A DNA stretch of 21,236 nt from CAVHIG01 sp963636105 (GTDB taxonomy: Bacteria > Bacillota > Clostridia > Peptostreptococcales > Anaerovoracaceae). The stretch is from the NCBI GenBank assembly GCA_963636105.1, contig CAVHIG010000034.1, positions 1 through 21,236 of the forward strand, in the 5' to 3' direction. This document shows, piece after piece, positions 1-6,166 of this stretch. Each line of letters opens with the position of its first letter. Positions within the stretch are counted from its first letter, which is position 1. The notes below the pieces were generated by a model. It was not told the origin of the DNA, made no database searches, and saw only the letters and a program-made list of their open reading frames with translations. Made by a program: the position numbers and the translations under genes.

Positions 1-37
1 GCAAGGGCCTGCAGCCAGCTACCACCCCAAATCTTCC

Positions 38-66
38 TTACAATAAATAATTTGATAAAGTATAAT
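38..66 (+). promoter_or_regulatory. Possible gpsA promoter
   Basis: A perfect TATAAT at 61-66 lies 17 bp after a weak -35-like TTACAA at 38-43. Transcription would start near 73, just before the ribosome binding site AGGAG at 78-82. The -35 matches consensus at only 3 of 6 bases and the region is AT-rich, so gpsA could equally be read from upstream genes outside the window. Confidence 0.35.
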
Positions 67-89
67 ATTTCTAATATAGGAGAACAGAA

Positions 90-1106
90 ATGAAGAAAAT
101 AGGAGTAATAGGAGCCGGGAGCTGGGGTACAGCGCTGGCGCAGACCTTGGCGAGCAAGGGCTATGATGTGAGAATTTCAGACCTCAACAAGGACCACCTT
201 GAGGATATGAGAAAGACTCGCGAAAACAGAAAATATCTGCCGGGTGTGAAGCTGCACGACAACATCCGCATGGTGGATACAAATGAGGAGGCTGCAAAGG
301 ACGCGGATGTGATTCTTTTCGCGGTGCCTGCTCAGCATTTCAGAAGCGGACTTGAGGGCATGATTCCTTATCTCAAGCCGGAGATGATGCTAGTAAATGT
401 GGCAAAGGGCATAGAGCAAAAGAGCCTCAAGAGAATGTCAGAGATAGCCTTTGAAAGACTTGAGGGCATAATCCCGGAGAGCCGCTATGTGGTGCTCTCG
501 GGGCCTTCGCACGCTGAGGAGGTCATCAAGGCTATGCCTACGACAGTCGCCGTTGCCTGCAAGGACGCTGAGGTGGCAAAGGAAGCACAGGATCTTTTCA
601 TGACGGACTTTTTCAGGGTATACACAAATGACGACATCGTGGGAGTGGAGCTTGGAGGCTCGCTCAAGAATATAATCGCGCTCGGAGCCGGAATTTCAGA
701 CGGAATGGGCTTTGGCGACAATGCAAAGGCTGCGATGATGACTCGGGGAATCGCGGAAATGGCGAGACTCGGCGTAAAGCTGGGTGCCGACGTTCACACC
801 TTCTCGGGACTCACCGGAATAGGCGACCTCATCGTAACATGCACGAGCGTGCACAGCAGAAACAGACGCTGCGGCATGATGATAGGCGAGGGCGTAAAGC
901 CGTCCGTGGCGATCGAAAAGGTGGGCATGGTAGTAGAGGGCATGTATACGACAGAGGCTGCTTATGAGCTTGCAAAGCGCGTGGGCGTGGAGATGCCTAT
1001 CACTGAGATGATATACAAGGTGATAAATGAGGAAATAGACGCTCGTGAGGCAGTGCCTGCCCTTATGAAGAGAAATAAAAAGGCAGAAAAGGAAGATTTG
1101 GTATAA
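90..1106 (+). CDS. gpsA: Glycerol-3-phosphate dehydrogenase [NAD(P)+]
   Basis: Reduces dihydroxyacetone phosphate to sn-glycerol 3-phosphate with NAD(P)H in the cytoplasm, supplying the backbone for phospholipid synthesis. The 338-residue length is normal for the family. The N-terminal Rossmann fold shows GAGSWGTALA at residues 8-17, and VNVAKGIE (about 102-109) and LSGPSHAEEV (about 136-145) are family signatures. The helical C-terminal domain has GGSLKN with the expected catalytic Lys193, then GLTGIGDL (240-247) and the SRN substrate-binding motif (256-258). The ATG at 90 follows an AGGAG site at good distance. The next gene begins 145 bp downstream with no clear terminator between, so the two may be cotranscribed. 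In related Clostridia gpsA commonly follows der and plsY; those would lie outside this window. Confidence 0.97.
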   Translation: MKKIGVIGAGSWGTALAQTLASKGYDVRISDLNKDHLEDMRKTRENRKYLPGVKLHDNIRMVDTNEEAAKDADVILFAVPAQHFRSGLEGMIPYLKPEMMLVNVAKGIEQKSLKRMSEIAFERLEGIIPESRYVVLSGPSHAEEVIKAMPTTVAVACKDAEVAKEAQDLFMTDFFRVYTNDDIVGVELGGSLKNIIALGAGISDGMGFGDNAKAAMMTRGIAEMARLGVKLGADVHTFSGLTGIGDLIVTCTSVHSRNRRCGMMIGEGVKPSVAIEKVGMVVEGMYTTEAAYELAKRVGVEMPITEMIYKVINEEIDAREAVPALMKRNKKAEKEDLV

Positions 1107-1251
1107 AACGGCTCGGCGATAGGACTGAATGTCGCCGGAGAACCGATAAAATAGCTATGAAGATGTACTTGACAAATTGTGAGGAATTTGCGTGGCGCAC
1201 ATTGCGGCATGGCAAATTTGTAGTAGATTATGTGTAAGGAGGCAAAAACAC

Positions 1252-2502
1252 ATGGCAGAATTTATTTTCGCGGAACAGAATGGCAGGAAAATCCCGGCGG
1301 AAGACAAGATTTTCAAAATCAACGGTCAGGCCAAGGCGGCTATGGCGGTAAAGGGCGAGGAGAATGTCATAACAGCTACATTGGGCGCTCTTTATGATGA
1401 GAATGGCAAGATGGTGGTGCTTTCATCTGTTGTAGATGTGCTCAAGAATCTTGCGCCTACGGATTATGCGGAGTATGCGCCTATATGCGGTACACCGGCA
1501 TTCAGAGAGGCTGTAAAGAAGGCGGCCTTCGGAAGCTATGAGCTTGATTGCTACGCGGAGGCGGTAGCTTCTCCCGGCGGTACAGGCGCTATCAGAAATA
1601 CTATATCGAATTTCAGCAAGCCTGGCGATGTTGTGCTTACAAGCGATTGGCACTGGCCGGCATATAATAATATCGCACAGGAGCAGGGCAGAAGTCTCAC
1701 AACATTTGAGCTTACAAACGCGGAGGGCGGCTTCAATATCGCGGATTTTAAGGAAAAGGCGTCGGCTCTTATTGAAAAGCAGGGCAGCCTCATAGCGATT
1801 ATAAATTCTCCGGCACATAATCCTACCGGTTATTCTCTGACTACGGATGAGTGGCAGCAGCTTGTGGACGCGGCAAAGGAAATGACGGCGGACGGCAAGA
1901 AGAAAATGACAATATTGGTAGATGCTGCTTATATCGACTTCGCAGGCGAAAGAGACGAGGTCAGAAAGTTTTTGCCTATACTTACGGGACTTCCTGAAAA
2001 TATTTTGCCGCTTATGGCATATAGCATGTCAAAGACATTTACGCTTTATGGAATGAGAGGCGGCGCGCTCATATGCATGGCGCCTACAAAGGAGATAGCG
2101 GAGGAATTTAGAAGGGTATGCGAGTATTCTTCAAGAGCCAGCTGGTCAAATTGCTCGCGCCCTGCACAGATGGTGCTCTCCAAGATTTATGATGATCCCG
2201 CGCTTATGGAAAAGGTAGACGCGGAGAGAAGAGAGGCGCGCGAGATGCTGCACAGAAGAGGCAAGGCCTTTGAAGAGGAGGCAGCAAAGGTAGGACTCAA
2301 GATGGTTCCGTTTGACTCGGGCTTCTTTGCTTCGGTTCCGTATGCGGATCCGGACACACTGGCAGCCAAGCTGCAGGAATACGACGTATTCCTTATCCCT
2401 TTCGCAAAGGGCATAAGAGTATCTCTTGCAGGCATCAGCGAGGCAGCCTGCCGAAAAATCCCGGCGCTTATCGTAAAAGCAATGAAGGAGCTTGACAAAT
2501 AG
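1252..2502 (+). CDS. Class I/II pyridoxal-phosphate aminotransferase (aspartate/aromatic type)
   Basis: A 416-residue fold-type I aminotransferase, probably moving the amino group between an aspartate-like or aromatic amino acid and a 2-oxo acid in the cytoplasm. The N-terminal half has SPGGTGAIRN (cofactor phosphate region), the middle has SPAHNPTGY and VDAAYIDFAG (the Asp and Tyr contacting the pyridine ring), and YSMSKTFTLYGMRGG carries the Schiff-base Lys261 with the downstream Arg. The YG-RGG spacing resembles the AspC/TyrB group, but the substrate cannot be fixed from sequence. I chose the ATG at 1252 because AAGGAGG (1237-1242 and adjacent) lies just upstream; an in-frame start 60 bp earlier has no ribosome binding site. 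Its last codons overlap the -35 box of the tRNA promoter. Confidence 0.9.
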   Translation: MAEFIFAEQNGRKIPAEDKIFKINGQAKAAMAVKGEENVITATLGALYDENGKMVVLSSVVDVLKNLAPTDYAEYAPICGTPAFREAVKKAAFGSYELDCYAEAVASPGGTGAIRNTISNFSKPGDVVLTSDWHWPAYNNIAQEQGRSLTTFELTNAEGGFNIADFKEKASALIEKQGSLIAIINSPAHNPTGYSLTTDEWQQLVDAAKEMTADGKKKMTILVDAAYIDFAGERDEVRKFLPILTGLPENILPLMAYSMSKTFTLYGMRGGALICMAPTKEIAEEFRRVCEYSSRASWSNCSRPAQMVLSKIYDDPALMEKVDAERREAREMLHRRGKAFEEEAAKVGLKMVPFDSGFFASVPYADPDTLAAKLQEYDVFLIPFAKGIRVSLAGISEAACRKIPALIVKAMKELDK

Positions 2503-2520
2503 CCCTTGATATAGTAAAAT
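2492..2520 (+). promoter_or_regulatory. Promoter for tRNA-Gly
   Basis: A consensus TTGACA at 2492-2497 and TAAAAT at 2515-2520 are separated by exactly 17 bp. The -35 box lies inside the last codons of the aminotransferase gene. Transcription would begin near 2527, about 40 nt before the mature tRNA 5' end, consistent with a short leader removed by RNase P. Confidence 0.75.
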
Positions 2521-2524
2521 ACAA

Positions 2525-2553
2525 CTTGCGAGTCGCGACCCGCGACCCGCAAG
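2525..2553 (+). other. GC-rich hairpin in the tRNA leader
   Basis: CTTGCG (2525-2530) pairs with CGCAAG (2548-2553) and GTCGCG (2532-2537) with CGCGAC (2541-2546), with one A/C mismatch between the two helices and an ACC loop. It is followed by only a short CCTTTAAA, so it could be a weak terminator for the aminotransferase or a 5' structure of the pre-tRNA. Confidence 0.6.
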
Positions 2554-2565
2554 CCTTTAAATCAC

Positions 2566-2639
2566 GCAGGTGTAGTTCATCGGTAGAATGCGAGCTTCCC
2601 AAGCTTGAGAGGAGGGTTCGATTCCCTTCACTTGCTCCA
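2566..2639 (+). tRNA. tRNA-Gly (anticodon CCC)
   Basis: A complete 74-nt cloverleaf including an encoded CCA. The acceptor stem GCAGGTG pairs with CACTTGC (one G-U). The D stem is GTTC/GAAT, the anticodon stem CGAGC/GCTTG with loop TTCCCAA gives anticodon CCC at 2598-2600, the variable loop is four bases, and the T stem GAGGG/CCCTT encloses the canonical TTCGATT loop. The discriminator base is T, usual for bacterial tRNA-Gly. It has its own promoter and terminator, and its 3' 19 nt are duplicated 195 bp downstream. Confidence 0.96.
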
Positions 2640-2702
2640 GATAAAAATACCGTCGGCAGGAGCCGGCGGTATTTTTATCATAAAAAGAAGGGAATCGAAG
2701 CC
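2621..2702 (+). repeat. Direct repeat copy 1: tRNA 3' tail plus terminator
   Basis: These 82 bp are identical to 2816-2897, with a period of 195 bp. This copy starts inside the T loop of tRNA-Gly, runs through CCA and the terminator, and ends with an inverted copy of the T-arm sequence (GAAGGGAATCGAA at 2687-2699, the reverse complement of 2617-2629). The unit therefore carries the 3' 19 nt of a functional tRNA, as attachment sites of tRNA-targeting elements often do. Confidence 0.95.
2640..2679 (+). terminator. Rho-independent terminator of tRNA-Gly
   Basis: An 18-bp stem (2640-2657 with 2662-2679, one G-U) is capped by the loop AGGA. The upper stem is GC-rich and the base has A5 on the left and T5 on the right, so it can act in both directions. 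It begins directly after the tRNA CCA. Confidence 0.9.
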
Positions 2703-2824
2703 GAAAGGGCGCGGGCCGTGAAGCGTGAAAGCCCGGTGGGCTTTCACGTAGGCCGCGGCCCGAGGCGACCGAAAGGGGAGCCGAAGGGCGGCAGGCTCCA
2801 AAAGGAGCCTGTGTAATTCCCTTC
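2687..2824 (+). ncRNA. Foldable GC-rich core between the direct repeats
   Basis: Candidate structured RNA or mobile repeat core. The ends pair as GAAGGGAAT (2687-2695) with ATTCCCTTC (2816-2824). Inside, CGGGCC (2712-2717) pairs with GGCCCG (2757-2762) around a perfect 11-bp hairpin with a GGT loop (2724-2734 with 2738-2748). A second hairpin, CAGGCTCC (2792-2799) with GGAGCCTG (2804-2811), has an AAAA loop. Frames read through it give Arg/Gly/Pro-rich peptides with no start or ribosome binding site, which I regard as spurious. I recall similar spurious peptides in clostridial annotations, so the core is probably an interspersed repeat, but no search was run. Function unknown. Confidence 0.5.
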
Positions 2825-2897
2825 ACTTGCTCCAGATAAAAATACCGTCGGCAGGAGCCGGCGGTATTTTTATCATAAAAAGAAGGGAATCGAAGCC
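2816..2897 (+). repeat. Direct repeat copy 2: orphan tRNA tail plus terminator
   Basis: A perfect second copy of the 82-bp unit at 2621-2702. Here the tRNA tail is not attached to a tRNA body: the sequence before it belongs to the GC-rich core. Identity stops abruptly on both sides (G at 2703 against T at 2898). Confidence 0.95.
2835..2874 (+). terminator. Second copy of the tRNA terminator
   Basis: Identical to the terminator at 2640-2679 as part of the 82-bp repeat: an 18-bp stem with AGGA loop and A5/T5 at the base. It would stop any transcript crossing the GC-rich core and insulate the next promoter. Confidence 0.85.
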
Positions 2898-2918
2898 TCC
2901 AAAATATTTATAAGTATC

Positions 2919-2947
2919 TTGAAATTTTCTGAAAAATCCGCTACAAT
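2919..2947 (+). promoter_or_regulatory. Promoter of the lipoprotein/kinase operon
   Basis: TTGAAA at 2919-2924 and TACAAT at 2942-2947 are 17 bp apart. Transcription would start near 2954, giving a leader of about 75 nt before the ATG at 3031. It lies immediately after the second terminator copy. Confidence 0.7.
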
Positions 2948-3030
2948 AAAAGGTACATATATCCGCCGTCACATACCGGAAAAGTGCATGTAAAGCTGCC
3001 CCCCCGGTTTCAACAGAAGGGAAGACAAAG

Positions 3031-3897
3031 ATGGCATACAAAACGACCGCAAACAAAATACAAACAAATAGCATAAAAACGAAAAATCCAGCTGCAATTC
3101 TGCAAATTCTTTTCATACTTACGCTTTTTTTACTCTGCCTTACTTCCTGCGGTCAAGACGCGCAGCAAAGCACGGAAAGTGAGCGTCCTGTCATCACAGT
3201 AGGCAGTTCTGACTATCCGCCTTTCATAGATTTAGATAATAACGGTGATCCCACAGGGCTTGATATGGACATCCTTAAGGAGGCCTTTGACCGTATAGGC
3301 TATGATATCAGCTTTGTGAGTATAAATTGGGAGGATAAGGACGAGCTTCTGGCCTCAGGAGAGGTTGACTGCGTGACGGGAGGCTTTACTGTAGAAGGTC
3401 GAGAGGATGACTACCTTTGGGTAGGACCATATATGAGCAGCAATCAGGTCGTTGTGGTCAATAGCACAGGTGACATATACTCATTGCAGGATTTGCAAGG
3501 CAAGAGCATAGCTGTCCAATCAGCCGGCATCGCGGAGAAGATATTGCTTGAGCATGGAAATCCAGATATTCCGGCGGATGTTCAGGTCTTAAGCTATGAG
3601 GACAACTCATTGCCATTTGCTGCTTTGGGCTGTGATTACATAGATGCGCTTGTGGCTGATGAGCCGGTTGTTGTCCAATATATGAAGGACTACAATACCG
3701 TATTTACAATATTGGATGAGCCGCTAATGTATGCCAGCGTAGGGACGGCATTCCCTAAAAATGGTGACGCAAAACTATGCGCAAAGGTAAACTCCGCAAT
3801 TGACGCAATGCGCGAGGACGGGACTCTCGAAGAGATCATAAGAAGTTACCTCGATGACACTGACAGCTATCTGGGAGGTGAAGACCTTGAAAAATAA
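3031..3897 (+). CDS. Family 3 extracellular solute-binding lipoprotein
   Basis: A 288-residue periplasmic-binding-type protein anchored outside the membrane. A Lys-rich start, a hydrophobic stretch (about 22-38) and the lipobox LTSC with Cys40 mark a lipoprotein signal peptide. The mature part opens like amino-acid-binding proteins of polar amino acid ABC systems (ITVGSSDYPPFIDLDNNG, then GLDMDILKEAF), with DCVTGGFTVEGRE as the hinge and ligand region and a GTLEEIIRSYL C terminus. No permease or ATPase gene follows. Instead the stop overlaps the start of a sensor kinase gene, so it may present a ligand to that kinase rather than import it. The ligand is probably an amino acid or similar small molecule but is unproven. 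The ATG follows AAGGGA at workable spacing. Confidence 0.88.
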   Translation: MAYKTTANKIQTNSIKTKNPAAILQILFILTLFLLCLTSCGQDAQQSTESERPVITVGSSDYPPFIDLDNNGDPTGLDMDILKEAFDRIGYDISFVSINWEDKDELLASGEVDCVTGGFTVEGREDDYLWVGPYMSSNQVVVVNSTGDIYSLQDLQGKSIAVQSAGIAEKILLEHGNPDIPADVQVLSYEDNSLPFAALGCDYIDALVADEPVVVQYMKDYNTVFTILDEPLMYASVGTAFPKNGDAKLCAKVNSAIDAMREDGTLEEIIRSYLDDTDSYLGGEDLEK

Positions 3898-6070
3898 GAG
3901 CCTGGATACAGTTTTCAGTAAATCCTTTTTAGTGGTAGCCATAGTGACAGGCATTGCTCTGGCTCTTGCGGTAGCCTTTGTGACAGCACATATAGACAAG
4001 CGTAACAGTGACGAGGGGCTTGCTACGGACATATCATATATAAAAAGTCAATACAGCAAATACATCGAATTCAATGACACAGAAGCCGCAAAGAGTCTTA
4101 TGAGAAAGGCTGAGACGGCGAGGCTGATAAGGGACTGCCAGGAGGAAGCTACGCAGGAGCATTTGCAAGAGCACGCAAAGGAGCTTGCGGCTACCGGTAT
4201 TACTATGCTTGATAAAAGCTGCAATGTGATCGCAGAATATACCAAGGACGGCATAGGCTATGAGCAGTTTAGGCACATGCTGAATACAGATACCATCAAA
4301 AATGTGATGCAGTATAATAATGACATATACATGAAACGCATCAAGCTGGAGGATGCCTCATATATCGATCTTGCCGTTTTGCAATCAAACTCCGGCGCAG
4401 TTATGGTATACAGGCATACCATTCAGGAATTTGCGGTAAAGTCCATACTTTCCATACAAAACATTTTAGATGGTTATACTCCGGAGCAAAGGGGTACCTT
4501 TGTCATTACGGACGGAGCCGAGATAGTCGCGTCCAATGACAGGAGCCTTCTTGAGGGCAATATATCCGAGGCTGATTACAAGCTCATATATGATATCCGC
4601 GAAAGCGGTCAGTCTGATAAGCTGCTCACCTTGAGAAAAGATGGCGAAAAGCAGCGCTACTTCGGCAGATACAGCCACGGCCGTGAGTTTTATATCTGTG
4701 CGTATATGTCGGAGCGGCAGATATACAAAAATACCTTGCCGGTAGTAGCTACGGCTATCATCCTATATATATTTGCGCTTGCCATAGTACAATATATGAG
4801 ATTGCGCTCGGTAAACAGACTGATATCTGAGCAACAGGATCAGGAGCACGGCTATAAGCTGGAGCTTGAGCGGAAAAACGCCGAGCTGCTTCGGGCTGTG
4901 GACAAGGCAGAGACCGCGAATCGTTCCAAGCGAGCCTTTCTCTTCAACATATCGCACGATATCCGCACTCCTATGAATGCCATCATCGGCTTTACAAACC
5001 TGGCGGAGCAAAATATCGATGACAAGGAGAAGATACGAGTTTACCTTGAAAAGATCATGATGTCCAGTCAGCATCTCCTTTCCCTCATCAATGATGTCCT
5101 CGATATGAGCCGCATCGAGAATGGCAAGGTAAATATAGAGGCTGTTCCGATATGCATAAGAGAGCAGCTGCAGCTTGTTCAGGATGTAGTTCGCTCTGAT
5201 ATAGAAACCAAGGGTCTCACCTATGTAGAAAAGACAGAAAATCTTGATGATATCTACGTATATGCGGACGCGCTCCATGTAAACAGAGTCCTTATGAATA
5301 TCCTGGCAAACGCGGTCAAATTTACCCCTGAGGGCGGTACGGTGACATTGACCATGCGTGAGAGAAGCTCAGAGCATGAAGGCTATGCCTACTATGATTT
5401 TATCATCGAGGATACCGGCATCGGCATGAGTGAGGAGTTTAAGGAGCACATTTTCGAGCAATTTACGCGGGAGAAATCCTCGACCGTGAGCCGCACTCAG
5501 GGTACGGGACTGGGCATGGCCATAACAAAGAGCCTCGTGGATCTTATGGGCGGAGAGATCAAATTGCAAAGCGAGCTCGGCAAGGGGACGGCATTTACAG
5601 TTACGCTGGAATTTATGCTCACCACAAGGGATATGGTGCATGGAAACGCAGCCGAGCAGGAAGCGCATGCGAGCAGAGAGCTTTCAGGCCTTCGAGTACT
5701 GCTTGTCGAGGACAATGAGCTGAATATGGAGATTGCGCTTGCGATACTTGAGACTGCGGGTATTGAAGTGGAAACTGCGTGTGATGGCAGCGAGGCGTTG
5801 GACAAGGTAAAGGCGCAGGCGTCAGGCTACTACGATCTCATTCTTATGGATATTCAAATGCCTATGATGAATGGATATGAAGCTACGCGTGCTATACGCG
5901 CTTTGGATGATCATGACAAAGCTTGCGTACCGATCATAGCGATGACGGCCAATGCCTTTGATGAGGACAGGAAGGCCGCATTTGCCGCCGGCATGAATGC
6001 TCATATCGCAAAACCTCTGGATGCAAAAAAAATGTTGAAAGTCATTGACACGCAAATGCACAAGAAATAA
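3887..6070 (+). CDS. Membrane hybrid sensor histidine kinase with C-terminal receiver
   Basis: A 727-residue sensor kinase. Order: TM1 (about 14-34); an extracellular sensor of about 250 residues with a Cache/PAS-like stretch (GTFVITDGAEIVASND); TM2 (about 283-304); a coiled-coil linker; HisKA with the H-box ISHDIRTPMN (phospho-acceptor His357); HATPase with N-box NILANAVKFTPEGG, DTGIGM and GTGLGMAI; then a receiver with Glu608/Asp609, phospho-acceptor Asp655 in LILMDIQMPMMNGYEA, and the conserved AMTAN and AKPL. There is no Hpt domain and no DNA-binding domain, so the output partner must be encoded elsewhere. I chose TTG at 3887 because GGGAGG (3873-3878) lies 8 nt before it. It overlaps the lipoprotein gene by 11 nt, suggesting translational coupling and a joint sensory role. 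Confidence 0.93.
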   Translation: MKNKSLDTVFSKSFLVVAIVTGIALALAVAFVTAHIDKRNSDEGLATDISYIKSQYSKYIEFNDTEAAKSLMRKAETARLIRDCQEEATQEHLQEHAKELAATGITMLDKSCNVIAEYTKDGIGYEQFRHMLNTDTIKNVMQYNNDIYMKRIKLEDASYIDLAVLQSNSGAVMVYRHTIQEFAVKSILSIQNILDGYTPEQRGTFVITDGAEIVASNDRSLLEGNISEADYKLIYDIRESGQSDKLLTLRKDGEKQRYFGRYSHGREFYICAYMSERQIYKNTLPVVATAIILYIFALAIVQYMRLRSVNRLISEQQDQEHGYKLELERKNAELLRAVDKAETANRSKRAFLFNISHDIRTPMNAIIGFTNLAEQNIDDKEKIRVYLEKIMMSSQHLLSLINDVLDMSRIENGKVNIEAVPICIREQLQLVQDVVRSDIETKGLTYVEKTENLDDIYVYADALHVNRVLMNILANAVKFTPEGGTVTLTMRERSSEHEGYAYYDFIIEDTGIGMSEEFKEHIFEQFTREKSSTVSRTQGTGLGMAITKSLVDLMGGEIKLQSELGKGTAFTVTLEFMLTTRDMVHGNAAEQEAHASRELSGLRVLLVEDNELNMEIALAILETAGIEVETACDGSEALDKVKAQASGYYDLILMDIQMPMMNGYEATRAIRALDDHDKACVPIIAMTANAFDEDRKAAFAAGMNAHIAKPLDAKKMLKVIDTQMHKK

Positions 6071-6100
6071 AATAATATAGTTGCACAGGCAAACTTATTG

Positions 6101-6142
6101 GGCGGCTTTGCGAATGTGAAAACCTTCGTGAGCCGCCGTTTT
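6101..6142 (+). terminator. Probable terminator after the kinase gene
   Basis: GGCGGCT (6101-6107) pairs with AGCCGCC (6131-6137), with inner CGAA/TTCG pairing possible in the loop, followed by GTTTT. The T run is short. Its position between the kinase stop and the recombinase start argues against extending the recombinase upstream to a TTG at 6098. Confidence 0.55.
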
Positions 6143-6166
6143 CGCAAAATCACGATTTGGAGTATA

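Noticed and set aside
1..89. Possible 3' end of an upstream gene (the first frame stays open to a TGA overlapping the gpsA ATG)
   Set aside because: The translation is not recognisable, and its AT-rich second half looks like intergenic DNA with a promoter and ribosome binding site.
1169..1174. TTGACA before the aminotransferase gene
   Set aside because: No -10-like hexamer lies 16-18 bp downstream (the sequence there is GC-rich), so I do not call a promoter.
2526..2816. A 96-codon + strand open frame across the tRNA and GC-rich repeat
   Set aside because: It reads through the tRNA and terminator, has no ribosome binding site, and its Arg/Gly/Pro-rich product reflects the repeat composition. 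The overlapping minus-strand frame (2557-2826) is rejected for the same reason.
2621..2897. CRISPR array
   Set aside because: There are only two repeat units of 82 bp with one spacer, the repeat contains a tRNA tail and terminator, and no cas genes are present.
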